Shown: positions 1 to 12,700 of the stretch, piece after piece
Numbering within the stretch: the first letter of the stretch is position 1
How the letters are laid out: each line of letters opens with the position of its first letter
Assembly (NCBI RefSeq): GCF_052857255.1
Contig: NC_135497.1
Span: forward strand, 181,569,478-181,633,477
DNA from: Amblyomma americanum
Taxonomy: Eukaryota; Arthropoda; Arachnida; Ixodida; Ixodidae
Length of the DNA stretch: 64,000 bases
Direction: 5' to 3'
Notes under the pieces: model-generated
Told to the model about the DNA's origin: nothing
The model's database searches: none
The model's input: the letters and a program-made list of their open reading frames with translations, nothing else
Translations under genes and position numbers: made by a program

Positions 1-629
1 TTATACAGTCTGAAAGCAAAACTTTAAAACCTTTTCTGCATCCTGCAGGCTTACACATGGAATAAGTAATATAATTTCCTCCTTGCTATTACTATCAGCG
101 CAGGCGTATAGCACCCGTGGGACATGAGAAAAACTTCAAAGGAAACACAATGCCTGAAGCCACATAAAAATCCTGTTATTTATGCCGTTCAGGCAAGTAG
201 TAAGAGTAATAATTACTTCATTTAAAGTGAACATCAAATTTTAACACAATTACACTACCTGTTCATTACCTGTGTACAAGTTAAGCTAAAATTTAGAACC
301 AAATGGTTGGAACATTCACTAACCACAGAGACTTGAAAAAACCTGCATGCTTGCACCCTTTATGAAACACCAACCCACCCAAACATCTATCCTCACTCCA
401 CAGATAACCTGCCTCTGATCCTTCACAGCCATCAAATGCAGGAAATTAGCATACACACACGCAAGGAGGTAAATATATATATGTTTTAGATTCCATTGAT
501 TTTGAATATTTAGAAATAATGAAACCACATGATTGCACCACTTTTACAGACTGAGTATAATTCCATAAGTGGCCATTAAAACACTAATAAAATATAGAAC
601 ACAGAACAAATAAGAAGCAAAATCCTCAC

Positions 630-711
630 TTCTAGCAATTCAGTTGTGATTTCTGGAGCCTTCAACTGTGCCTCTGCTGGAGATAGTAAATGGCACTCAA
701 GGTTAAGTGAC
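630..711 (-). CDS. PDPR/SARDH-like exon 4, last one visible in the window
   Basis: Acceptor CTGTTTCAG at 720-712, then one base completing a Thr codon and 27 codons ending in TTELLE, then a GTGAGG donor. The residues [14 protein letters not shown] match the LLSPAE element that follows the previous segment in DAO-family proteins. The exon ends in phase 0. No following exon can be recognised between 1 and 629; an AG at 11-10 is followed in phase 0 by a stop and is not accepted. Confidence 0.68.
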
Positions 712-3700
712 CTGAAACAGTTGAGAAAACAGCAACATAAAGATTAAAAAAATAATACTGTTCCCAGTTAACACCAACCTACAAAAACATGGACAGCTTA
801 GCCTTGTATACCAATTTCAAGGTGCTGGAATTCTCAGTTTTCTGCTTAGTCAATACACAAACTTACCAAACAATGAGCAGTAAGAATAACTGCACACTTG
901 GTGGTGCTCGAGCATTTATATTTCATCAACTTTTCTGACTTGCATGTGCAGACTACTCGTATCTCACAAGCATCATTAAACTTAAAAAATGCACCACACT
1001 TTCCCCCTCATCACCATGAGAAGACTGCCACACTTCACTCTCTCATACGTGCTATTACATTTTGCCACTAAGACTTCGTGTAACACCTCAACTTTTACTT
1101 CTCCTGTCACAGTAATAATTTGCTGGAATTCTCACCCTTTTCCCCAAGTAACCGTGACGTATTTACTCATGTAATTTGCACCCTCGTGTAATTTGCATAC
1201 CCTTAATTTATTACCCAGATTTATGAAAAAAATAACATTTATTTGCATAATTTACGCTCCCTGCTGCACTAGACCACCAACATGGACGCAAGTGCGCGCA
1301 AGGCAGGCTTCGGAATATCACCACGGCCACATCACCATGTGCAGCTGCAAAATACGTATGCGGTGAGGGGAAGAACTGTGCGCTGTTTACCCGGCTCGCT
1401 TGCGCTGGCAGTCGCTTTCCTGGATGAACAGCTGCGAAAGCAAACTTCTGGCAATCTCCAGCTTGTGCCGGAATCCGAAACTACTGAACCATTTGCTGTT
1501 CGATTTGCCACTAGTCAGCCGGGACCCCCGTGAGGGCGCCGTTTTATCGCCTTTTATCTGCATTTGTCTTTCACTGCTTGCTTTGCGATCGTATCACTGC
1601 AAATTTATTGCTTTGAGCTGAGCATGTGTCATCATGCCATCTCGCAGGGAACTACATAACGTGGGGCGGGGTGGGAGAGAGTATGCATCTTACATTTGGA
1701 ATCAACTTTTATTGAAGCCAGCAAGGGGTGCAAGTTGAAGGGTCGACGTATAGGCAGCAACCTTTGTAAAGGTCTTTTAGGACGTGTTCGCAAAATTTTC
1801 GTGCAATTAGCACACCTCCTTTTTGAAAGCGAAATTTAAAGAAAAAGTATGCAAATTATGCAAGTAAATACGGTATTTGAACACACTTTTTTGTACAGCC
1901 AAAAAGTGGACTGATCTACCTTAAAATATCAGGCAAACAAGTGGTCTGGCGCAACTCGAGCAATGGTTATTGAAACTGCAAGCTGTATAGCCTTGCTGTT
2001 CCCCTTTATTTTTTAGCAGAGATGAGAACTGTGTCAGCTCGTTCTTTTGCCACATACGACTTGGCTTTACATGTTCTGTCTATTCTGTGTTGCCTGTTTC
2101 TCCACCCCACATGTAACATTTTATTAAAAGGCCTCCGAGATGAATTAGATGAAATAAGGTGAAATTATTTAGCCACTGCAAACCCCAATATAAAGTGTCT
2201 TTCACAGTTCCTCTAACATCTGGAAGGTTACACCAGTACTAAAAAGAGAGCACATGAGGCACGAGGCTGCAACCTGAAACTATAGGGCCTGTTCACCAAC
2301 GTTACAGCAGCTGCCATTTGGTAGTCTGCAGAGCACTGTGAAAGGCCACCAGAGTGACTAACGGGATCATCGCCTCCTGCTCCAGTGCTGAAGCTACGTG
2401 CTGGACAAGAAAATGGCGCCAATGACATCACACAGATATCCTCTATAAAGTGACTACAGATTGATAGATTACCTTTTAATGATGTTAAATGCATAGATTT
2501 TACTAAAACCAAGGCCTCACTGAGATAGCTAAAGCAAAAACATTAAAAACCTGCAGCACTTCACCATATGCACTTCACCAATGCATTCCACTGTGAAGTG
2601 ATAGCTATAACAAGACATAAGTGTACCTTTTGCACTGAAACTGCCAAATCAGGTTTCAACTTACGTTGCCATTGCTGCCAGCCTCTTGAAGTAAAAGAGG
2701 CGGTCTTTTGTTCGAGCAAGGAGAAGACTCCCACACTGGTTCCATCCTGAAGAAGATATCATGGCTTTCAGAGAGTCACATAAGCAATTGCTCCTGCACA
2801 ATTGAACACATTTTTGATCATACATTATTAATGAAGGAAACTAAGTGCTTGAATCCTTGCGCATAATGAAAGCTAGAGAAAAATTTATTACTTGTTGATT
2901 GTTTCATCATAGTTTTGCCCTTATAGCCCTGCCTTCCTCACTCAATAGAATTTGTGCACTGCTCCAGCCTGCAAAAGTGCCGCATTAATATTCGTGTCCT
3001 CTGATGTTAAATCTACTTTTATTGCAAGCAGTGAAAAAAAGCATCTTTGTGAGTAGCTTCACTTCTCACAACATGCACAGATATGAAGCTAATAAAGAGT
3101 AAGCTATCCATAATTAAGAAAAAATTTTGTTCCATAAAAGCTCACAATAAGAGCAACTATACTCCATAGTCGCAGACAGGGACATGGCTAAGCGGGCGTC
3201 TCCAGAAACTTTTTATGGTAGTACCCTCTCTTCCCATTCCTTCTTTCTTTGTGGTACTTAACAGTTATCCCACAGGTTCTGCTTTAATAGGTATCATAAT
3301 CAGAGTACCAAAATGAATGTCATCACATTTTACATCTTTACATTAACTACAAATTCATTAGTGAAATACACCTGATTTGTTTGTTCCACCAGTAAAACAC
3401 AAGTTTCATTCTGGCTGAAGTTTATTTGTGGTGAAACTAGGTTTATTGGCCCCACACATTCACTGACAGCAGTCATTTCAAAGCCAGCGAGCAGTGCGTG
3501 CTCAGCGTTAGCACTGCCTCTGCCATGTAGATACACAAATCGGCCCCTCAGGACAAAGCAGCCATCCTGGCAAATCAAGGTGTGGTGCACATCACGGGGT
3601 CACGATAGGGCTTGAAGCGGCCGATGTGAACAGCTTAAAAGCCACAACGGCGGAGGTTGGAAGAGGGTGTTGTGCGGACTGTGGCCCCTGAATGACCTGA

Positions 3701-6700
3701 GCGCTCTGTTCCACAATCCCCGAGTGCTTCTGGTTTGCATAGCGGCACTCTTCAGCATACTTAGCAATTTTAGAGCCAGGTGCACAGTCTGAGGCATCAC
3801 GATGGTAGGGAAGAAAGCAGGCTAGTAGGTTCGCTGCCATAAAGGAGAAAGAATGAAGAAAATCCAGTAGGTGACTGGATGGTGGTACTGCAGGCATATG
3901 TGATGAATGGAAGTACTAGGCAACAAATTAAAATGGTCGGGACTGATGTAAATGGCACAACGCCAAGCATCGCTCAGCATGCGCTCGGTGATTGCACTGC
4001 CGCTGTTGTGTAGACTAATCTTCGTCGTTGCAGTGGAAGTGCTCAAGTAAATTTCCTGCTTTAGGTGAGCACAGCTATTTGCAGAAGGTGCTTCTTCAGA
4101 AACTGCACTTGCTTCACAAACACAAGTGCAGTGGGACAGCTAGCAAAAGCTAACCACTTGCATGATTACGTTTGTTTTCTGTAGCTGGCAGAACCCTCCA
4201 TTCTTTATACTATAGTCAACAGTTTGTTATAACTTTCTATGACGATTAGTCATGCACTATGCAAATGTCTTTTATATGGCAGTTAAATTTAAAAACACCC
4301 CGCATATTTTTCAGTGCCAGGAAAACAAGAAAATACATAGTTTGTGTTCCTCTCCATAGCAACACAAAAATAAAAATATATGCACACCAAATCTGTCTCC
4401 ACCTCCAACCACACCAATAAAGGGAAACACTCTCTGAAAAGAAAACCTGCTTATACGACTAGTTCCTTTATGCTCGCACCAGAACAACTTAAACTCTAAA
4501 GCTTAGGTTCATTGCCCAATTTTCACTTCATCGACCTAGAACCTCTGAAGAGGTTCACAGTGGCAAAAAGGCAGACATGCTCATAGTGTTAAACTGGATG
4601 CTTACTGCATATTTGCAATAAATTTTTTGACCATACAGAGGCTTTTTCAGAGATGTTAGCATGAAATGCCACATTCCTATGTGTTGAAGCACATATGTGT
4701 TTACTATCTGTTGAAATGTTGTTAAAACACCATTTGTATTCATGGAAGAAAACCTGTTCAGAGTATATACCTGTATCAAAGCCTCTGCTTTCAAAGTCTT
4801 TGTAGAGTTGGATGCTGTACTTTGAAACTCTGCATTCTATTGTAGTAGCTTTCAGCTGTCCCAAGAGCCCAGCACCATGCTTTGTTGAGCCACCTCCAAT
4901 CCTGAAACAAGCAAAAACAAGAATAGACACTATTATGATGGTGATGCTGTTCACCTCAGAGAAAGTCCCCAACACAGCTGTTGCTGTAAAATTTGTTTTA
5001 AATTATGCAATAAGTTTTTGCTAGAAAAACCTTTACCATTACAGACATGTAAAACGAAGGATATAAAGACAGGGGAAGGTGATCTAAGATGGGGAGAAGG
5101 GCCATAACCGCTGAGGTGATTCTTCCCTCCCCAGTCCAGCAAGGTTACATGAGAAAACTCCTTGACTTTTCACCCTCTCAGGCAAAGAAGTGACAAATAT
5201 CGATTTACTGCACTCCCTACCCTCTCCCATGGCAGCAATGGCTCCAAGACTCACTTGGTTCATGCATACAGACGTGACCATACTGGGCACATTCTCAAGA
5301 GTGCTCACTCCCCAGCCGCCCGCTTGAAAACATCCTTATTGATCCGCAGCTGAATGTGGGAGTTTTTGATTATGAAACACTAGAACAGTGGCAATGCCTT
5401 AGAGACAGTTGCCTCTGTTAAATGTCACCTTGTATATGCACAAGTGCGTTGTTAAATATAGAAAAATAGTAAAACCAGGCTTCTCAATAGATATTTAAAA
5501 TGCAAGGCACATTTTCAACATAACTTCAGACCTATGACAACTACAGTGCTATTTTTTGGCTCCTCCTTCACAATGTCAGAAAAGGCAATGTAGTAAGCTT
5601 CACTCCTGCAGTAACTTTGGCTTCCCTGTCGATCTCCTATCAAGTAAAACTTATAAGCAATTCTCAGAAGAGCACAGTTGCATTAATCGCCAGTAATGAA
5701 GGAAGTGAAGTGCTTTCCTTCTTCTTGTAATGCATTACTGACACAAAAAAACACATGTTCTAAGGTATAAAATTACATGGCATGCCAACCAATCAGACTA
5801 AAAGAAATTAACCCTCAACAGTACAATTAAAAATTATTTGCACCACAGCATATGGCACAGCATAAAAACCAACTAACGCATATGAAAATTCCTTACAATA
5901 TATTGGTGCATTACAAGTTTCCAAGTGTTTTCATTTTGTTCCGCTGACATGCTGGTGTCCCCTCTGCAATTTTGACAGATCAGTGATTAAAGCTACTTCA
6001 TTACAAAAGAAACAAACAATTATACCGACCATCAGTCATGAAGATATCAGAGAAAAATGATCAGAAAAAACTATCAAAGAAAAACTGCTAAACATCAACA
6101 ATCCTTAAAATACTCATCAATAACTTGTGCAGTGTAATAGCAATTAGTAAAATGATACAAAACACTGATAAGTGGTGCGCAGAATTCATCCCCAGCCTGT
6201 GAAAAAAATTTTTAAAAAGTTTGTTTTGAGTAAGGAAAGGGTGTAAAAATGTCTTGTTTCTCAGTGGAACCTTCAAATGCACAGTGGGGGCAGGGGTGGA
6301 ACTGACAACTGGCTTCTTGTAGCAGCTTTTGTAGCAGACGAAATTGCAGTTTGTAGCAGCAATTTCAAGTTTTGTAGCAGGAAAAATGGCATTTTGTAGC
6401 AGATATTTCAGCTTTTGTAGGAGGAAAAAACTTCCTCAGCAAAATTTCACATCTCGAAGCACTTAAATAAAGAAGGCTTGTTTTATTTCTGGAACAGTCA
6501 ATTGCTCAGTTGTTTATGATGACCATAGCCATGCAAAAACAAGCTTCAAGCCCAAATTTAGTCTAAAGTCTTCTTTCCTTAAAAAGCTGCAAAAATGTGC
6601 GAACAGGAGATTTTGCTAAAAATAAAGCCGTTTTTATTCAGATGGCCGACATAACGAGATATGCAACAAAGCTATAAAAAATTATACCATTCTTAAAACT

Positions 6701-9700
6701 GCAAATTTAAGGTACTATTTCTTTTCTTTCCTTGATTACTCCAGCTCAGACAGCACTGCTGCGAGCCTTTCCTGTCCATTCTTCAGAAGGGCTTGCAACA
6801 ACTGCAAAATTTTAAGACTTGACGCCTTTTGCGAAAAGCAGCTCAGCATTGGTGATCATATTCCTGCCTGATCTTTTCCAGTACCTGCTCTTCATTCTGA
6901 CCTCTTTTCTGGGTGTCCCTGTCTGGTACATCAGCCTTCTTTTGCTTGTTTTGCACGTGTCTCTTCTGTTGCATTAGTAGAACTTTCTGACAGGTTAGTT
7001 GGCACATTTCTATTAAATAGCGTGCGCTAACAGGACGAACACAGGAAACTTGGAGACAGAGGAAAGAAGCGCAACTTCCAACTTTAATAACAGGAAAGAA
7101 AGCCAGACGCGCTTTTATATCTGCTGGGGTGTGAGGGTCTGCGAATTGAATGACAAAGGCAAACAACTTCAAACAGCGGCAAACAAACAGTTATCACTCT
7201 TGGTCACCTGTTGTTTCATTCAGCTTTTCGGACTGCCTGGTGAGCTTTGATACGCAACGTGTTTTTGTTTTTTTGTTTTTTGTTTTCCGCTGTTTCCAGT
7301 TGTTTGCCTTTGTCATTCAATTCACACACCCTCACACCCCAGCAGATATAAAAGCGCGTCTGGCTTCCTTTCCTGTTATTAAAGTTGGAAGTTGCGCTTC
7401 TTTCCTCTGTCTCCAAGTTTCCTGTGTTCGTCCTGTTAGCGCACGCTATTTAATAGTTCTGCTGCATCTGCCTCCAACCACTGTAGCTTTCACTTCCGCG
7501 ATACTTTCAGCACTCTGATTAATCGCTGTGTCATAGGAATGGCAGCTGGATTTCGGCCTAAACGCTGGGAATATGTCATTACAGACCTAAGCCCATTTGC
7601 AACTTGTATTGAAAAGGACGATCGCCCTCTCCACACTCACCAATTTTCACTGAAGCCCCTCTCCAAATGAGCATTGCTCTGCGAGAGGCACAGAAGTGCT
7701 TTTACGAGTGCCGCCAACAAGGGATATTTTCGAGCCCCATCCTCTTGCTTGAGTTCAAAAATTTTTTGCCAGAAGTCATCAAGTCGTTCTGATTGTCTGG
7801 CTAATATATTCTGAGACACAAAGACTAAACTCATCCATCAGGGCGGAGACCTCGTGAGCTGCGATGACCTCCAGCAGCGATAACCAGCATGAATGAAGAT
7901 GGACACATTCTTCGCGCCATTTTCTTCCAATCAGCACAGGTTCTGAACAGTGTTGCCGACAGATGTCGGGTTCTGCGACAGTGAATTTCGGTTTTGCTCT
8001 CGGCAGAGTTATTCAGCGGCGTTTTGGCGCAGACGTGGCGCAAAAGTAGGCAAAAAATCGATTTTGTAGCAGCATGTAGCAGGATTTCTGATTTGGCACA
8101 GTTTGGCACAATTGGCGCAGCAGTTCCACCACTGTGGGGGGAGAGATGATAGAGGGAGTGAAAGAAGAAAGAGGTCCGTAGTGGAGGGCTCCAGAATGAT
8201 TTCGACCACCTGGAGATCTTCTAACGTGCACTGACATCTCACAGCACACGGGTGCCTTCAGCATTTCTATTGAATCTTGGCCATGTTTCAATGGAGGCAA
8301 AACACAAAAAGCGCACATGTGCTGTGGTTTTGCATTTGTGTTTTTGAAGGTCGCAGTTCATGTGAGAATAATGAGAATGATATGAATCCACCAAACGCTA
8401 ACATGCTATGAAATCTAAGTTAGGCTGTAACTAAGAGCATTTTATTCTCTGCTTCTATATGTTACATGATGATACGTCTGCTACCCAATCACTAAATGAC
8501 AAAAAGAACATTGCTCTTTATACATATGAACAATGTTTGGATTGAGCAAAATTGGTTTATGATTTCGGGGGGTTTAACGTCCCAAAGCAACTCAGGCTAT
8601 GAGAAACGCTGCTGTAGTGAAGGGCTCCGGAAATTTTGACCACCTGGGGTTCTTTAACGTGCACTGACATCACACAGTACATGAGCCTCTAGAATTTCGC
8701 CTCCATCGAAATTCGACCAGCATGGACCGGGGTCGAACTCGCGTCTTTCGGGTCTCTAGAATTTTGCCGCCATCGAAATTCGACCGGCAAAGACCGGGGA
8801 CGAACTCGCGTCTTTCGGGTCAGCCGCCGAGCGCCATAACCACTGAGCCACTGCGGCGGCAAGAAATGGATTGAGCTAAATTGATGTGAAGGTTGCATAC
8901 TACATAGATTTTATACTGGCTCTGGAGCAAGAAAAAGCAGCCACAATACTGTAGAACCCCGCTATAGTAAACTCGGCTACAGTAAAAACTCTGATATAAG
9001 AGAGTTATAGTATAGCGCGATCCACGATCCGCTACCGTGATCCGCTACTGCGGGGCACCGCTGGGTACACGCTGATTGGTCAAGACGCGGCTCGCGCGAA
9101 CGCAGCTGATGGGCATGTGGCACCATCTGGCGTCCACAGGGCGATCTGCGCATGCGCAGTGACACCTTGCGGAAGCGGATTACGGTAGCGGATAGCGCTA
9201 TGCTATAACTCTCTATAGTAAAGTGAAACTGCGGTACTATTTTGCCTCCCACAGACTACTGTATATTTTTTTTCTGGTTATAGCAGAATTTTTTTTAAAA
9301 GGCTATAGTAAAGAGCGTCTGGCCGTAGCGACGTACCTCCCGTGGAATAATGATAATGCGGCACGCGCGAGGCCGAAATTTGAAGGTAATCGATACCGAA
9401 GATGGTAAAACGATGCTCTTTGAGATAGCAGCTGCATTCGATTCAGTGCTGGTTCACGGCACCATTTCTGAGAAAGTGCCGCTGGTTGCAGTGCGGTGCA
9501 GAACCAGTTCCGTGGTGTAGGTGCAGCGCGTCAGCAGCGCCACACCTCATATGTGCGACAGTTTTCAATTGAGCTCGTGCAGGCAGGTTTTGTCGTCTGC
9601 TCGCCGTGGAGGTGTTGAGTTCTCGCGTGTATTTTTGGTGTGCAGTCGCTTCCATGCCTAACGAGGCTTGAGTCGGCCATGGAGTTGGCCATGGTCGACG

Positions 9701-12700
9701 ACGACGACATCGCATAGTTCTTGTTACGGAGTAGCTCCACTCTTCCCACAGTGAATACGAGAAAACCGACTTCGTGGTGTCTTTTGCTGCAACTCACTTG
9801 CTTGGACCGACGCCAGTCAAATTCCGAAGTGCTATAAAAGCGTGGTCGCAAGCTATTTTAATCACAAATTCACAAGGCTCTTCAGACACTCAGAGAGACG
9901 CTCCAAGAGCTTTCGGCGCGCTTGAATTCAAGGCCCCAGCATATTTTCCGACGCCTACGGGAGGGCGCCCGGAAATCACCGCCGAGGACCCGCCTCGCTA
10001 ATTTAGCTCTTTATAAGCAACGATAAAAAAAAAAAAGAACAGTCCTTCGGCAGCACCAGAGGGCTTCACCGCTGCTCAGCGCTAGCCCCAGCGTCCCTGT
10101 AGCCGCAGCAGAACGGCCACGCAGCGTCGAATCAGCAGCATCTGCCTGCAGGCACAGGTATCGGCGCCGGTTGTGGCAAAACACGCTCGGATTCGTCCTG
10201 CTCGCAGTTTGCTAACAGCCCACACACCGTCGTTGCGTCGTAAGTTTCGTGTGAACTCGCACGCACACGGACGTACGGCCTATCACAAGCTTTGTTTGAT
10301 TCAGCCGTGGTTCTCTGCACCTGCCGGCACCGGTTCACGGTGCGCTGCACCAAAGTCCTCGATTCAAAGCGCCCCCTGCACCCCTGTCCGCGATTGATTT
10401 GGGTGCAGCCGTGGTGTCGCTGTGGTGCAAGAAACCTTGGCACCGTCCGCGAAGGAGGTGCAGGAAAGTTGTGCACATGCAGACAGCTTTGAGCAGACGA
10501 CACGCAGATGACGCTAACATGCTCGTAAGCATTGAAGGTGAATTGAGGGAGGTCCTCGCTGTTGTCGACGGGTCCTATGTCATTTTGCGAGAAAATGACG
10601 CTGAAATATACACGACAGCAGGTAAGTTTCCGTGTTTTTTGTTGTACCTGCTACTTGTAACAGATAGCTAAGCCGTCCGTGTGCGTGCGAGTTCATACAA
10701 AACATTTTTTTTTTTTCAGACGGCGCAACAATGGTGTGTGGGCTGTTGGAAAAATACGCGCAGAGCGAATCACGGGTGTGTTTTGCCAGCGCCGGTACCT
10801 CTGCCTGCTGCGCTAGCCAGATGCTGCTAGTTCGCCGCTGCTTGGACATTAATTCTGCTGCGGCTACAGGGACGCCGGGGCTCACGCAAAGCAGCGAGGT
10901 AGCTATTAAACTGCTTATAAAGAGCTAAATGAGCGAAGCGGGCTCTCGACGGTAATTTGTGGGCGCCCCCTATAGGCGTCGGAAAATATGCAGGGCCTTG
11001 AAGCGCGCCAAAAGTTCTTCGAGCGACTCTCTAGATAGTCTGAAGAGCCTTCGAAATTGAAGTAGCAATTGCAACCACGCTTTTACAGTACTTCGGAATT
11101 CGGCTGCAATCAGTCCAAACAAGTGAGTTGCGGCAAAGGACAGCACGGAGTCGGTTTCCTGGTATTCACAGTCGCAAGAGTAGAACTACTCCATAACAAG
11201 GAACTAGGTGATGTCCCCGTCGTCGACCATGGCCAACTCCATGGACGACGCAAGTCTCGTTATGCACGAAAGCGACCGCACACAAAAAACACACGCGAGA
11301 ACTGTACCACTGAACACCTCCACGGCGAGCAGACGACAAGAGCTGCCTGCACGCGCTCGATAGAAAATTGTCGCACATAAGGTGAGGCGCTGCTGATGCG
11401 CTGCACCTGCACCACAGAACTGGTCCTGCACTGCGCTGGCACCAGCGACACTTTTTCAAGACTGGTGCTGTGAAACAGCTCTGAATCGAATAAAGCTGCA
11501 ACTAACATGGCAGCTACAGCACAAAACAGAGAAATTTGCCTACTGTGGCGTAGGTTTCACCGCCATTTTCTCGCAGAATGACATCGAACCCATCGACGAC
11601 AGCGAAAACGTCCCTCAATTCACGTTCAATATTTACGAGCTAACATGCGTCGTCTGCGCATCGTCTGCTGAAAGCCGTCTGCACGTGCATTTCTTTTTTG
11701 CACGTGCTTGGAGGCTGGAGACGCGGTTCTTGCACCAAAGCGGCGCCAAGGCTGCACCGAAATCAATCGTGGACAGCGGTGCAGAGGGCGCTGGGAATCG
11801 AAGGCTTTAGTGCAGTGCACCATGAACCGGTGCAATCGGTGCAGTGAACCACAGCTGAATCGAATGCAGCTAGCTTCCCCACCAAGCTCAGAAGCTGAGA
11901 GGAGACTTCTTGAGGTCCTTGGGACTGTGGGGTGAAGCGCGCGGCACGCACGGAAAAAAAAAGGTAAAGCTGGCTATGAACGCAGAAAGAACGAGGCTCG
12001 AGTCTGAGAAAGGAAAGACAGTAAAAATGCACTGAAGAGTAGGGAAGGGAAGAAAAGGCCAAACACTCGCAGCACGGCAGCACGAAGCACAGGGAAGCGG
12101 TGGTAAGAAATGGATGCGCGGCGGCACTGCGTCGGTACCGCCGTGCTTCAGCTGAGTCGCACGTTTAACTACTGCCTCCTAAACAACGCTCAGGCTGTGG
12201 AAAGTGACGCCGTGTTCGGGCAAAACTTTTGTTTCTCACATGAAATCAAACTATCATTATGTTTGTAGCCACATCGTATTTGAGCAAATGCGATACTTCA
12301 AGGCGTAAACAAAGTCGAAAACGTGATAACATGATACATGAAATATGATACCTGAAAATAACTAATTATCACATAAAGGGACAATAAGAGCACGATGGAA
12401 GGTATTTGTGAGTGTTTATTCTGTATACCAACACTGTGTTTAGTAAGTAGCCAATTTATTACCAGAGAGCATCTTCAGAGCCATGCTATCAACAATTGAT
12501 ATCGTAAAGACCCTTATATAGTAGACTTTTGCTGGTCCGAGTCACTTTACTCCAGAGGGGTTCAACTACACAATGATGCACTGAGTGACTGATTATAAAT
12601 CGCACTGCAATGTTGCTCACATCTCTAGCAGTGAAACACCTATACTACCAACATTTCATGCAACTATAGCAGGACACAACTTCAAAAAACAGCAGTTGGT

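Larger units (their letters stand above)
6291..8134 (-). mobile_element. hAT-like DNA transposon remnant with subterminal TTTTGTAGCAG repeats
   Basis: The ends are inverted: CAGGGGTGGAACTGAC at 6291 and, on the other strand at 8134, CAGTGGTGGAACTGCT. The flanks are G-rich (AGTGGGGG and TGGGGGGA), which may be a degraded 8-bp duplication. Just inside the left end TTTGTAGCAG or close variants recur six times (about 6318-6420), and twice near the right end (about 8060-8085). Such subterminal repeats are where hAT transposases bind. A minus-strand fragment encodes a hAT C-terminal motif. A large hairpin (7011-7455) sits inside. Confidence 0.6.

Noticed and set aside
1..11. Next PDPR-like exon at the window edge
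   Set aside because: The acceptor-like AG is followed in the required phase by ACT GTA TAA, a stop.
3330..4046. Overlapping minus-strand frames in a PDPR-like intron
   Set aside because: No splice-bounded segment fits the phase of neighbouring exons and no family is recognised.
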